A DNA stretch of 64,000 nt from Hyphomonas sp. (GCF_022844445.1 NZ_JALHLS010000016.1:1-64000), one strand, 5' to 3'; numbered from the stretch's first letter, positions 17,041 through 26,355 are shown. The notes: generated from the sequence alone by a model not told the origin. Program-made: numbers and translations.

Positions 17041-18932
17041 GTGAAATCCAGAGACGCCGCCCGGCGCGCAATGGCTCTCACCCTCTCGTTCGACGTCGCG
17101 ATGGCCGGCGTCGCGATGACCATGGCCCACATCGCCATCCTGATCTCGGATTCCGACGTACCGACCTTCCAGGTCAGGGCCTGGATCCTGGCCAGCTGCG
17201 CCTTCATGTTGGCGGCCGCCGCCGGCCTCGTGATTGGCGGTGTCCACCGCCAGGTGTGGCGCCATATCGGCGCACCGGACGCCATCCGCTTGCTGCAGGG
17301 CATTGCGCTCGCTGTCGTCCTCTACCTGCCGGTCATGGTCGCCCTCAACGGCCGCCTCGTGGACCCGCTGCCCGCCTTGCTGGTCGCCACCTTCCTGTGG
17401 ACTGCCGCCGCCTTCACCGGCCGAATGGTGGCGCGATACCGCACGACCAACGCCCCTTTCCGGATCTTCCAGCGCATCCCCAGCCACGGCCAGGCTGTGC
17501 TGCTGGTCGGCGATCCGGCCAGCTGGATCGAAGTGCTGCGCCGCATCGAAGCCTCTGGCGACGGCGCCACGCTGCGCGTCCTCGGCCTGATCGAAGTGGA
17601 CGCAAAAGAGCATGGCCGCGCCGTCCGCGGCCTGCCGATCATGGGCAGCCTGCTCAATCTCGGCGAGATCATCGACATCCTCACCCTTCGCTATGGCACC
17701 ACGCCCTGGATCGCGGTCACGGGTCCGGCCCGCGAACGCGCGACGATGAACCGGGTACTCGAGATCGCATCCGGACATGGCGCCCATATCATGTCGCTTG
17801 GCCATGACAGTGCCTCGCAGACCCTCGCGCCGGTCCGCCCGGCCGATCTGCTGGCCCGTCCAGAGCGCGGGCTGGACCTTGCCCCCGTCCGTGAGCTGAT
17901 CGAAGGCGCCAGTGTGATGGTCACAGGGGGCGGCGGATCCATCGGCTCGGAAGTCGCCCGGCAGGTCGCGCGTCAGGCCCCTGCCTCGCTGTCGATCCTC
18001 GACTCCTCGGAGTTCAATCTCTACCAGATCGACTATCACCTGCGGGTCCAGCATCCCTGCCTGCCGCTGGAATCCCACCTCGGCGACGTGCGCGACACCG
18101 TTCGTCTCGCCGGCATCTTCGCGCAGCAAAGCCCAGCCTGGTCATCCATGCCGCCGCGCTGAAGCACGTGCCGCTGATGGAAGAGAACATCTGCGAAGCG
18201 ATCCTCACCAATGTCGGCGGCGCCGTTGCCGTGGCGCGCGCCGCAGCGGCGTCCGGCGTCAGCACATTCGTCTTCATCTCGACCGACAAGGCCGTCGCAC
18301 CCGATAACGTCATGGGCGCCACCAAGCGTCTCGCCGAACTGGCCCTTGGGCGGATTATTGCAGAAGCCGGCATGGCCGGCGCGATGGTGCGCTTCGGCAA
18401 CGTGCTTGGATCCTCCGGCTCCGTCGTACCGCTATTCGAAAGCCAGATTGCTGCCGGCGGTCCTGTCACCATCACCGATCCCGAAGCGACGCGCTATTTC
18501 ATGACGATCGAGGAAGCGACCGCCCTCGTCCTGCAGGCCGCCGCGCTGCAGCGTGAGAAGGAACATGCGGAGCTTTTCGTCCTCGACATGGGCGAGCCCA
18601 TCGCCATCCGCCAGCTGGCCGAAACGATGATCCGCCTGAAGGGTAAAGTGCCCGGCGTCGATATCGAGATCACAACGATGGGCATGCGCAAGGGCGAGAA
18701 ACGCCATGAAGCGCTGACCTATTCGCACGAGACGCTCGAGCCCACCGGCGTCGACGGCGTCAACCGCGTCACCGGCCAGGCCGCCACTGGCGACCTGCTC
18801 GACAAGCAGGTTTCGGCCCTGATCGAGGCTGCCCGCCGCCACGACACATCGGAAGCCCTTCGCCTCCTCAGCCTGCTGGTCCCGGAATACGGCGCCGAAC
18901 GCAGCGGCGAAGACCACCGGCGCCCCGCCTGA
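17041..18932 (+). pseudogene. WbpM/CapD-type nucleotide-sugar 4,6-dehydratase, frameshifted
   Basis: One gene broken into two frames. The first half (17041-18162) has four N-terminal membrane segments, then the Rossmann motif VMVTGGGGSIGSEVARQ and the strand LSILDSSEFNLYQID. The second half reads KPSLVIHAAALKHVPLMEEN, then FISTDKAVAPDNVMGATKRLAEL, where MGATK replaces YxxxK as in WbpM/FlmA. It ends with FGNVLGSSGSVVPLF. The junction is at the AAA at 18128-18130; restoring one A gives a continuous product of about 630 aa. The family makes UDP-sugar intermediates for capsule, O-antigen or flagellin glycans. It may be a true mutation, a sequencing error or, less likely, recoding. The GTG at 17041 has GGGGAG upstream. 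Confidence 0.85.
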
Positions 18933-18957
18933 AGCGCACATAGTCGGCATAAGAACA

Positions 18958-18990
18958 GCCCGGAGAGCGCCTCCGGGCCGTTTTGCTTTT
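18958..18990 (+). terminator. rho-independent terminator after the dehydratase gene
   Basis: 8-bp stem GCCCGGAG / CTCCGGGC with loop AGCGC, followed by CGTTTTGCTTTT. It lies between the convergent dehydratase and receptor genes and may serve both. Confidence 0.85.
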
Positions 18991-19004
18991 ATACGACACT
19001 CTTG

Positions 19005-21140
19005 TCAGAACCGGGCGCTGAGGGTCACCTTGGCCGTCAGCGGAGCAGACAGCGTGATGTTGTTGTCATTGTGCGAACTCACGGCATACAGCTCGCCCGT
19101 CAGATTCTCGACATTCAGCTGGAGCGACAGATCGTCCGTAAGCTGATAATAGGCTGCGGCGTCAAGGCGGGTAAATGCAGGCAGCACAACGGCATTGGAG
19201 ATCGTGGCGAACCGGTCATCCTGCCAGACCAGCCCGAGGCCGAGATCAAGCCGGTCTGTCGTGCGCACCTTGTTCCAGATGCTGGCACTCTGCTCCGGCA
19301 CCAGCGGCGCGTCCCTGCCTGCCGGCGCCGCGCTGGTCGTCTTGGTAATCTCCGCCGACTGCCAGGCATAGGCGGCCGCCACATCCCAGCCGTCAAGGAC
19401 TTCACCTTGCAGCGACAGCTCCAGGCCTTCGCTGCGCTGCGCGCCGGTCAGCACGGACACGCCGGCCGCCGGCCCCGGCGCCAGAGTGTTGGTGCGATCG
19501 AGGCGGAACATGGCGGCGGTCAGGAGGAGTTCCTGCGAAGGCTGCCACTTGATACCAACCTCGGTGTTTTCGAACTCTTCCGGCTCAAAGTCTGCCAATG
19601 TCGGCGTCAGGTTACCGAACTGCTCGCCTGACTGCGGCAGGTAGGACTGGGCCCAGCTGGCATAGAAGGCCAGTTCACCGATCGGTTCGTAAACCAGACC
19701 AAGGCGCGGGGAAACGAATTCGTCCGTACGCGCCGCATCCGCACCCATCCGGTTGTCGAATTCAAAATCGAAACGATCGAACCTTACGCCTGCGATCACC
19801 TGGAACTGATCTGTCAGTTTCACCTGGTTTTGCGCATAGACCGCCAGAAGGTTGAGGTCATTCAGGTTGTCACGCGACACGCGTCCAAACACGGCAGACG
19901 CGGTTTGCCCTCTGTCGGCCACCGACACGGTCAGCCGCTCAAGTCCGCCGGAGGCAGGAAATTGCCCTTCGATACGCAGGTTCTCGCTTTCCTGCAGCCC
20001 GGCTTCAACGCCGAGCAGGAGTGTATGCTCAAGACCCGCAAACTCGCCCTCCCAGATCAGATCTGTCTGCCCGATCAGGTTCTCGCGCGTGGTCAGCGAA
20101 TTGTAAGCCGCCAGCTGCACGGCGCCGTTGGCCGCGCTCACGGCGCTCGCGGCAAAGACATTCTGGTAGAACTTGTCGTAGTCGCCGTAGAGCACTGTCG
20201 TGCGCAGCTTCAACGCATCCGAAAATTCATGCTCAAGAACGGCCGTCAGAGAATTGACGGTCACATCACTCGGGCTCAGGTCCGGATTGCCGTAGAACGC
20301 TTTTTCGGACGCTTCATAGGGCCGCCCATTGATCGATGGCACGCCGCGGTCCGTCACGCGTTCGTCGACAAAATGCTCCGCTGAAAGACGAAGAGATGTT
20401 TTCGCACCCAGCGCGAACGCCGCGCTCGGTGCGATGCCATAGCGTTCGCTGGAAACGCTTTCGCGGTAGCTGTCGGCCTGCTCGTAAAGCGCATTGATCC
20501 GCGCATCGACCCCGTCCGTGAGCGCACCGCCAATGTCCCCGCTTGCCCGCGCATATCCAAATGAACCGATGCCCAGCGTCACCGCCCGCGTGCGCTCGCC
20601 ATCGGCCTGCTTCGACACGCGGTTGATCACGCCGCCGCCCGTCCCGCGCCCGAAGACAAGGCCCGACGGCCCTTTCAGCACTTCAATCCGGTCGGTGTTG
20701 TAGACATCGCGGAAATACTGGAGATCATCGCGAACGCCGTCGACGAAGAAGTCTGCCGTCGTGGTGTTCCCGCGCAGCACCGGCGCATCCCTGTGGCCTT
20801 CGCCCTGCGCCACCGTGACGCCCGGCACGAACCGCAGGGCTTCGCCAACGCCTGTCATTGCCTGATCGCGCATCAGGTCTCCGGTGATCACCGTCATCGC
20901 CTGCGGGATTTCGACAATCGGCGTATCGGTCTTGGTTGCGCCGCGTGACTCGTCCTCGGCATAGCCGGTGCGGGCGCCGTACACGTAGACTGTCTCCTGC
21001 CGCTTCGGCGCATCGGCCTCTTCCTCGGCGACGGCAGGAAGGCTGGTGGCAAAACCGAGGCTGAGCGTGGCGGCACAGCCCAGCAGGCGAACAGAAAGCC
21101 TTTGCCCGCCAAGAGGTCTGGCGCGATGTGAGGTGGTCAT
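19005..21140 (-). CDS. TonB-dependent siderophore receptor
   Basis: 711-aa outer-membrane receptor that should import a ferric siderophore using TonB energy. It has a signal peptide (residues 1 to about 38, ending LPAVA). A TonB-box-like segment ETVYVYG follows, then the plug domain (VEIPQAMTVITGDLMRDQAM, FVPGVTVAQGEGHRDAPVLRGN, FFVDGVRDDLQYFRDVYNTDRIEVLKGPSGLVFGRG), typical of FhuA/FcuA-like siderophore receptors. The 22-stranded barrel ends in an aromatic residue (VTLSARF). A Fur-box-like site lies 59-80 bp upstream of the start codon, so iron repression is likely. Ligand unknown. Confidence 0.94.
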   Translation of the reverse strand: MTTSHRARPLGGQRLSVRLLGCAATLSLGFATSLPAVAEEEADAPKRQETVYVYGARTGYAEDESRGATKTDTPIVEIPQAMTVITGDLMRDQAMTGVGEALRFVPGVTVAQGEGHRDAPVLRGNTTTADFFVDGVRDDLQYFRDVYNTDRIEVLKGPSGLVFGRGTGGGVINRVSKQADGERTRAVTLGIGSFGYARASGDIGGALTDGVDARINALYEQADSYRESVSSERYGIAPSAAFALGAKTSLRLSAEHFVDERVTDRGVPSINGRPYEASEKAFYGNPDLSPSDVTVNSLTAVLEHEFSDALKLRTTVLYGDYDKFYQNVFAASAVSAANGAVQLAAYNSLTTRENLIGQTDLIWEGEFAGLEHTLLLGVEAGLQESENLRIEGQFPASGGLERLTVSVADRGQTASAVFGRVSRDNLNDLNLLAVYAQNQVKLTDQFQVIAGVRFDRFDFEFDNRMGADAARTDEFVSPRLGLVYEPIGELAFYASWAQSYLPQSGEQFGNLTPTLADFEPEEFENTEVGIKWQPSQELLLTAAMFRLDRTNTLAPGPAAGVSVLTGAQRSEGLELSLQGEVLDGWDVAAAYAWQSAEITKTTSAAPAGRDAPLVPEQSASIWNKVRTTDRLDLGLGLVWQDDRFATISNAVVLPAFTRLDAAAYYQLTDDLSLQLNVENLTGELYAVSSHNDNNITLSAPLTAKVTLSARF

Positions 21141-21467
21141 GCAGGCGAACCCTTAACTGCGAACGTTTCTCATTCGCCGGTATCAGGCCCGAATGCTATT
21201 TGCAACTCATTCTCATTCACATGCGGCGTTTTGTACGCCAGGGCCAGAAAGTGTCGCCTTCAGGCCACAACGATCGGCCGGAACGTCCCGCAGATCATCC
21301 GGCCTATGTCAGCGCCCACGGTCGCTGGGCTGAACCCGGCCATCCGGGGATCCGCCATGGCCCTTTCCCGGCGCGCCGAACTCCCGCGCGTCGCGGCTGC
21401 TTGTTGATCTGCGTCCGCGCGCCCGCTGGGCACGCCGGTCAGGGGAAATACCGGTACGGAATCTCGG
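21141..21467. other. intergenic region: receptor promoter, otherwise nothing recognised
   Basis: This region lies between the receptor start and the phhA stop, both on the minus strand. Besides the Fur-box-like site there is a partial second copy of its half-site near 21166-21180 (GAATGAGAAACG on the minus strand). The rest, about 21225-21467, contains no gene that can be supported. Confidence 0.5.
21199..21220 (-). promoter_or_regulatory. Fur-box-like operator upstream of the siderophore receptor
   Basis: On the minus strand it reads GTGAATGAGAATGAGTTGCA. The AATGAGAATGAG core resembles the GATAATGAT-type Fur half-sites and alphaproteobacterial iron boxes. Position and target fit iron repression; binding is inferred. 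Confidence 0.6.
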
Positions 21468-22340
21468 TCAGCCTTTGCGCCCGCCGGCCTGGAAGTAGGC
21501 GAGGCTCCCGCGCGTCATCAGCCGGTCGCCGGCTGCCACGTCGTGTGCCTCGAAGTCCGGCTCGCCCTTCACCTCGGCATACACGTTCCCGAAGTCCTGG
21601 TAGCAGGCTTCCAGAAGCGCCTCGAAACTGTCGATGACGAAATAGGTCTGCTGGAAATCATCGATGATGTATTTCGTCCGCATCAGGCGTTTCAGATCAA
21701 AGCCGATCCGGTTGGGGCTGGTGTCCTCCAGCGCGAACACGGTCTCCTGCGGGCTGGAGAGGATGCCCGCGCCGTAGATGCGCAGACCGTCCGCCTCCTG
21801 AATAAGCCCGAACTCCACCGTATACCAGTACAGTCGGGCCAGGTTGTGCAGCTGGCCGAGCTTCATCGCTCGCTGGCCGCCCTTGCCATAAGCCTCCATG
21901 AAATCCGCAAACACCGGGTTCGCCAGAAGCGGCACATGGCCGAAGATGTCGTGGAAGATGTCCGGTTCCTGAAGATAGTCGAACTCGGCTTCCGGCCGGA
22001 TGAAGGCCCCCGCCGGGAAGCGGCGGTTGGCGAGGTGGTCAAAGAAAATCTCGTCCGGCACCAGCTCCGCGACCGGCACGATGCGCCATCTGGTCAGTTT
22101 CTCCAGCCGGTCCGACAGGCGCCCCATGTGCGGGATGCCAGAGGGCGACAGCTCCAGCGTGTCCATCGCCGCTAGCGCCGCGGCGCAGGCGCGCCCCTTC
22201 GTCACCTCGCACTGGCGGCGGAACAATCGGTCCCAGCGGTCATGCTCGGCCGCGCTATAGCTCTCCCACGCCTGGTCAATGGTGAAATCGGGCGCGCGCG
22301 GCGCGCCGTGATAGCGATTCTTGGCAAAGGCAGTGTCCAT
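21468..22340 (-). CDS. phhA: phenylalanine 4-monooxygenase
   Basis: 290-aa non-haem iron, pterin-dependent hydroxylase converting phenylalanine to tyrosine. The iron ligands are visible as H130 and H135 in FHDIFGHVP and E176 in YWYTVEFGL. The spacing matches the single-domain bacterial enzymes. Further conserved blocks are PAGAFIRPEAEFDYLQEPDIFHD and QTYFVIDSFEALLEA. No regulatory ACT domain is present. It is a single gene; no pterin dehydratase (phhB) is adjacent. Confidence 0.95.
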   Translation of the reverse strand: MDTAFAKNRYHGAPRAPDFTIDQAWESYSAAEHDRWDRLFRRQCEVTKGRACAAALAAMDTLELSPSGIPHMGRLSDRLEKLTRWRIVPVAELVPDEIFFDHLANRRFPAGAFIRPEAEFDYLQEPDIFHDIFGHVPLLANPVFADFMEAYGKGGQRAMKLGQLHNLARLYWYTVEFGLIQEADGLRIYGAGILSSPQETVFALEDTSPNRIGFDLKRLMRTKYIIDDFQQTYFVIDSFEALLEACYQDFGNVYAEVKGEPDFEAHDVAAGDRLMTRGSLAYFQAGGRKG

Positions 22341-22398
22341 GCGGCCAGTATAGGCCGGATGCCAAATTAGTTCCAGATGTAACTAATTCAGACGCCTG

Positions 22399-22665
22399 TC
22401 AGGCCACCGCGCGGCTATCGACGATCTCGGTCAGCGTCACACCCAGTTCCCCGTCCGCCACGACCAGTTTGCCGCGTGCGATCAGGCGTCCGGAGACGTA
22501 GATATCCACCGGTTCGCCGGTCTGCTTTTCCATCGTCAGCACTTCGCCGGGCGACAGCGCCATCAGCTCTTCCATCGTCATGCGGACCTCGCCGAGGACA
22601 ACCTCGACGCGCACGGGAACATCCATCAGCATGCGGTGGAAAGCCGGGTTGGTCGGTTCGGTCAT
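22399..22665 (-). CDS. fliN: FliN-like flagellar motor switch protein
   Basis: 88-aa SpoA-domain protein. The sequence LMDVPVRVEVVLGEVRMTMEELMALSPGEVLTMEKQTGEPVDIYVSGRLIARGKLVVADGELGVTLTEIV covers the full SpoA core with the DVPV motif. It lacks the long N-terminal extension of many FliN proteins. The start overlaps the preceding FliH-like stop by 4 bp (ATGA), ending a four-gene coupled row. In a normal flagellum FliN forms the lower C-ring and binds FliH. Confidence 0.88.
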   Translation of the reverse strand: MTEPTNPAFHRMLMDVPVRVEVVLGEVRMTMEELMALSPGEVLTMEKQTGEPVDIYVSGRLIARGKLVVADGELGVTLTEIVDSRAVA

Positions 22666-23045
22666 TTCGGGCCTTGTCCAATCTCGGCAAACAGGTCGCC
22701 CTGCCCGCCGGCAATTCGTGCCGCCGCGCCGTCGATGAGGCTGCGCAGGCGCGCTTCGGTTGTTGCATGATATTGCGAAGACGCAATGAGGCGCATTACC
22801 TCAGTGATCTCGTCGAGCGCCTGCGTAAGTTCGGCGGTCACGGCAGAGAGCCGCTCGCTTTCTGTCTCGCTTTTGATCTTGGCCACTTCGGCAAGCGTCT
22901 CGACGCGCACCTGCGTGATGAGGGCGGCAACCTCCTCGCCGGTAAAGCTCACACGCGCAGGATCGGCTGCGACATCCTCCACCTGCGGTCCGAAATCAGC
23001 CCGGAAGTCAAACGCCGAAACGGATTTCACAGCACGCTCTGTCAT
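22662..23045 (-). CDS. FliH/FlbE-like protein, short
   Basis: 127-aa protein in the position that fliH (flbE in Caulobacter) occupies between fliG and fliN. It begins MTERAVKSVSAFDFRADFG, then has a long charged helix, EEVAALITQVRVETLAEVAKIKSETESERLSAVTAELTQALDEI, typical of the FliH coiled coil. It lacks the ATPase-binding C-terminal domain of about 100 residues seen in standard FliH. Overlaps of 4 bp on both sides show coupling with FliG and FliN. The assignment rests mostly on gene order and composition. Confidence 0.6.
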   Translation of the reverse strand: MTERAVKSVSAFDFRADFGPQVEDVAADPARVSFTGEEVAALITQVRVETLAEVAKIKSETESERLSAVTAELTQALDEITEVMRLIASSQYHATTEARLRSLIDGAAARIAGGQGDLFAEIGQGPK

Positions 23046-23956
23046 TCGATCAACTCATCATCCGGCGCGCGCTTGCCCGCGCTCAGGTCGCCGCGCGCGA
23101 TCATCTGGCGGGCAAGTTCCACCAGCTCGCCACGGGCGGCCTCTACGTCGCTCAGGCGCACAGGACCGAGCGCAGCCATCTCCTCACGCAGCAGGTCTCC
23201 GGCGCGCGACGTCATGTTGGCGAAGAAGGCAGCGGTCGTTGCCTCTTTCGCGCCCTTGAGCGCGGTGATCAGCACAGCGCGGTCCGCTGCAGCAAGCAAC
23301 GTCTGCATACCGCCTGCGCCGAGCGCTGCGAGATCATCGAAGGTGAACATCAGCGAACGGATCTTCTCGCCCGTGCCGGGTTCCGACTTCTCCAGCGCCG
23401 CCAGGAACAGCGTTCCGGCGCGCGGGTCGAGCCGGTCGAAGATGCGGGCAATGCGTTCGAATCCGGCGCGGCCACCCTCGCGGGCAAGCGAGGCGACCCG
23501 GCCCTTGAGATGCTGTTCAAGGCTTGCCATGGCGGCGGGGTGGACATCGCCCAGATGCAGCAGCCGCTGCATCGTCTCGATGGACAGGGACGGCGGCAGC
23601 ACGCGCAGCAGTTTTGCCGCCGCGTCGCCTGAAAGGCGCGATAGGATCAGCGCGGCGACCTGCGGACGCTCGTGGCGCAGCAAGGCGGCCAGCGCAGATG
23701 TCTCCAGCACCGAAAGCTCGGCCCAGACGCCTGCGCCGCTTGTCGCGCGCTGGGTTTCGGTAAAGCGGCGCAGCGCGTCATTGTCCGCCGACGGATCATC
23801 GGCCAGCCGGTCCATCGCGGCGCTGAGTTCGGCGGCCTCCTGCGGATCAAGCTCCGCCCAGATTGGGGCGGCGTCCGGCCCCAGCGCGCGCATCAGCCTG
23901 GCCGAGCGGGCGAGACCGGGCGCCAGCGGCGCCGACTGTTTGGCTAGCGCGCTCAT
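23042..23956 (-). CDS. fliG: FliG-like flagellar motor switch protein
   Basis: 304-aa rotor protein. The middle and C-terminal ARM-like domains are well conserved: HERPQVAALILSRLSGDAAAKLLRVLP, then SLMFTFDDLAALGAGGMQTLLAAADRAVLITALKGAKEATTAAFFANMTSRAGDLLREEMAALGPVRLSDVEAARGELVELARQM. The N-terminal FliF-binding domain is less conserved and Ala-rich. Both ends overlap neighbours by ATGA. The protein should link a FliF-type ring to FliM/FliN; the FliF partner here is unusually short. Confidence 0.9.
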   Translation of the reverse strand: MSALAKQSAPLAPGLARSARLMRALGPDAAPIWAELDPQEAAELSAAMDRLADDPSADNDALRRFTETQRATSGAGVWAELSVLETSALAALLRHERPQVAALILSRLSGDAAAKLLRVLPPSLSIETMQRLLHLGDVHPAAMASLEQHLKGRVASLAREGGRAGFERIARIFDRLDPRAGTLFLAALEKSEPGTGEKIRSLMFTFDDLAALGAGGMQTLLAAADRAVLITALKGAKEATTAAFFANMTSRAGDLLREEMAALGPVRLSDVEAARGELVELARQMIARGDLSAGKRAPDDELIE

Positions 23957-24624
23957 GTATTGTCATCCCTGGCGCTCATCCAGCCCCGCACCACGGCGGC
24001 GGCGCGGGCGGGATCGCGGCGGGCCATGTCAACGGCCCCGGTCGAGGGCGGCGGAGCGGCGGGCAAGGGACGCACCGGGCGCGGCGCGTCGCGCAGGCGC
24101 TCTTCGGCTTGCGGCGCAGGCAGTATCTGCGCGACCGGCACCGGCTGGGGCGCTGCGCGGCCTGAAAGGAAAGCCAGCGCGCCGGCGATGAGGACGAGCG
24201 CGCCGAGGCCCCCGAGTTCGGCCCAGGCGGCCGCGTCGGGGCGGCCCGGCAGGCCTTCGGCAAAGGTAACGGTTTCGATGACCAGCCTGTCGCCGCGCTC
24301 GGGAATGAGGCCAGCTGCGAGCGGCGCGATGCGCTGCAGCTCCGGCAGGCGGTCGCCGGCGCGGTCATCGACAAGCAGGAGAACAGTGCGCCCGCCTTCG
24401 GCATTGAAGGTGACGCTGAGACGGGAGAGGCCCGGCCCGGCGACAGGGGCGAGGACGTCCGCTAGGGCGGCTTCAGCGGGGCTGGCAGAGGCCGGTGTGC
24501 CCGGCCCGGTCAGCAGCGCTGCACCGCGCCAGCAGAGCAGGCAAAGGGCCAGCGCGCAGGCCAGCATCGCGAGCGGGCGCATGTACCCTCCCGTTGCCGC
24601 TGCCGTGCTGTTGCCCAACGCCAT
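23953..24624 (-). CDS. short FliF-like protein lacking the N-terminal ring-building domains
   Basis: 223 aa against more than 500 for normal FliF. The first membrane segment is about residues 17-40 (LAMLACALALCLLCWRGAALL). A periplasmic piece of about 95 residues resembles the end of the FliF ring region (LVDDRAGDRLPELQRIAPLAAGLIPERGDRLVIETVTF). The second membrane segment is about 137-155. A cytoplasmic tail ends with the FliG-binding signature DPARAAAVVRGWMSARDD. CCGGAGGG precedes the ATG closely. Only 91 bp separate it from sciP, so no missing 5' part lies upstream. Identity is supported by gene order with fliG; function is inference. Confidence 0.7.
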   Translation of the reverse strand: MALGNSTAAATGGYMRPLAMLACALALCLLCWRGAALLTGPGTPASASPAEAALADVLAPVAGPGLSRLSVTFNAEGGRTVLLLVDDRAGDRLPELQRIAPLAAGLIPERGDRLVIETVTFAEGLPGRPDAAAWAELGGLGALVLIAGALAFLSGRAAPQPVPVAQILPAPQAEERLRDAPRPVRPLPAAPPPSTGAVDMARRDPARAAAVVRGWMSARDDNT

Positions 24625-24715
24625 TTAGCCCTCCGGGGCCGGCCACGAGGGCCGGCAGATTCCCGGAAAGCTAGAAGGCCCGCCTTAAGGCAGGTTTAAC
24701 AAGGCAAACGCCGCG

Positions 24716-24988
24716 TTAACGGCGGTACTGCTGCAGGCGCGTGGTGCGAAGGCCTTTGGCGCCGTGGCGGGCGTAGAGGCGCTCCCAGGCATCATACTCT
24801 TCGTCGGTCAGATTGTAGCGTTCACAGGCGCTTTCGCGGGTCAGGAGACCGCCCTGGACGGCGGCAACCACTTCGGCCTTGCGGCGGGTGACCCAGCGGG
24901 AGATGCCGGGCGAGGGAAGGTCGGCCAGCGTGAGGGTCTGCCCGTCCGGGCCCTTGACGCTCATCGGGCGTGCATTCTGCATGTTCAT
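24716..24988 (-). CDS. sciP: SciP (DUF1153), CtrA inhibitory protein
   Basis: 90-aa alphaproteobacterial DNA-binding regulator. The core KGPDGQTLTLADLPSPGISRWVTRRKAEVVAAVQGGLLTRESACERYNLTDEEYDAWERLYARHGAKGLRTTRLQQYR matches SciP closely, including the helix-turn-helix segment. In Caulobacter SciP represses CtrA-activated genes, many of them flagellar, after division. Its place directly upstream of the fli row fits that role. The start is not certain: ATG at 24988 was taken; an in-frame GTG at 25000 and an ATG at 24982 are alternatives. Confidence 0.93.
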   Translation of the reverse strand: MNMQNARPMSVKGPDGQTLTLADLPSPGISRWVTRRKAEVVAAVQGGLLTRESACERYNLTDEEYDAWERLYARHGAKGLRTTRLQQYRR

Positions 24989-25263
24989 GTTCAAAACCAC
25001 TTCACGGTCATTACGTTTCCGCCCCGCTTCTGCGGGCCGTATGAACCAGACCCTACACGAGGCGGTTTAAGCCCGGCCTTGCCTTGCAAGATGAGTTTGG
25101 GCGCCCCCGTTAGGAGGATGTTTGGAAACCTGTTCCGGCCCGGCACAATCGCGCCGAATGGGCCCAAAAGGCGCCGTGTTCAGGGTTTTGGTGCCAGTTT
25201 CTGGAAAGGTTTGGACCAGGCAACCACTCAGGCGTGCGAGCGCGGAAGATCAGCGGGCTTCCG

Positions 25264-26355
25264 TCAGACCAGCGACTTCAGCAAGTCCAGACTGTTGTTG
25301 TCGTGGATCTGCGCCGAGTGGCGGCGCAGCATCGTGAGGAACATCTCATCACCGCGCTCGGTCTGCTTGACGATCATGGCTGCGGCGAAGGCGACCGAGA
25401 TGCCGTAGAAGGCAAACCAGCGATAGTGAGTGTAGAGATCATCGAAGCTGTAGCTGGTGATGCCTTCGGCTTTCAGGCGGTCGTGATAGTGGCGCAGCAG
25501 CGCCTTCTCATGCTTCGGGCGCTCCTCGCGCGTCAGGCCAGCGCCAATAAAATAGGCGACGTCATTGGCGGGCGCGCCCTTGCCGGCGGTCTGCCAGTCG
25601 ACGACGGCGAGCGGCTTCTTCGCGCCCGGCTGGCCGAACAGCATGTTGTCGAGCCGGTAATCCGAATGGGTCAGCGCGTACGGGCCCTGATAGGTCTCGC
25701 CCCATTTCGGCAGGCTCGCCGCATAGGCATCGCCCACCTCGATCTGCTCGGCGTTGATATGGGCCGCGTAGCGTTCCTTGAAACCGGTCCAGAGCCCGGC
25801 GACCATTTCCGGACTGAGGCCCGGCGGCGGCGCCTTGGCGGAGCCCTGCAGCCAGTCATGCTCATCCAGCACCGGGTCTTCCCAATGCGCAGCATGCAGT
25901 ACGGCGGCCGCCTCCATGGCGAGCCTTGCCTCTTCAAGGCCGCAGCCTTTCAGCTGGTCACCCTGCTCCGACGGCGACATGTCTTCCATGATCAGCGCAA
26001 AGCGATTGGTCTCAGGATCATAGTCCGTGTACAGCGCATCCGGCGTGATGCGGCCGGCGACTTTCGGGAAGGTGCGATAGAACATCACTTCCCGCTTGTA
26101 GTGATTGAGCATCTTGGCCGTAGCAACGCTGATCTCGTTGGCGGACGGGAACTTGCCCACCAGCGTCTTCGGTGCGCCCGGGCCCGCGCGGGCATAATCA
26201 AACACGAAGCGGACATTCTCGCCGATCTGCCCAGTGCCGATCGATTTCGAGGTGAGGCTGCGCACTTCGCCGTCGATGCCAATCTCGCCGAACAGCTGGT
26301 TGAACCAGTCGGCTTTCAGTTCCAGCGGATGGGTGTCGAGACCGGGACGGCTCAT
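25264..26355 (-). CDS. phosphotransferase family protein (APH/ecdysteroid-kinase-like)
   Basis: 363-aa protein-kinase-fold small-molecule kinase. It shows an N-lobe lysine segment (KTLVGKFPSA), the catalytic loop ALTHSDYRLDNMLF (HxDxxxxN) and the metal-binding VVDWQTAGKG. The EDMSPSEQGDQLKG segment is typical of proteins distantly related to aminoglycoside phosphotransferase and often found beside acyl-CoA dehydrogenases. The ATG overlaps the stop of the TetR-type gene by 4 bp. The substrate is unknown, and antibiotic resistance should not be assumed. Confidence 0.87.
   Translation of the reverse strand: MSRPGLDTHPLELKADWFNQLFGEIGIDGEVRSLTSKSIGTGQIGENVRFVFDYARAGPGAPKTLVGKFPSANEISVATAKMLNHYKREVMFYRTFPKVAGRITPDALYTDYDPETNRFALIMEDMSPSEQGDQLKGCGLEEARLAMEAAAVLHAAHWEDPVLDEHDWLQGSAKAPPPGLSPEMVAGLWTGFKERYAAHINAEQIEVGDAYAASLPKWGETYQGPYALTHSDYRLDNMLFGQPGAKKPLAVVDWQTAGKGAPANDVAYFIGAGLTREERPKHEKALLRHYHDRLKAEGITSYSFDDLYTHYRWFAFYGISVAFAAAMIVKQTERGDEMFLTMLRRHSAQIHDNNSLDLLKSLV

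Noticed and set aside
16769..17071. Minus-strand frame reading RRDLNPRPDRYERSALTN at its end
   Set aside because: This is the well-known spurious translation antisense to a tRNA gene; tRNA-Ile2 occupies 16758-16834.
22476..24191. 571-codon plus-strand open frame
   Set aside because: It is antisense to the FliN/FliH/FliG genes and Ser/Arg/Ala-rich, with no family features.
25264..26355. Aminoglycoside phosphotransferase resistance gene
   Set aside because: Only the general kinase fold is shared; the family is broad and the operon with a TetR-type gene does not point to aminoglycosides.
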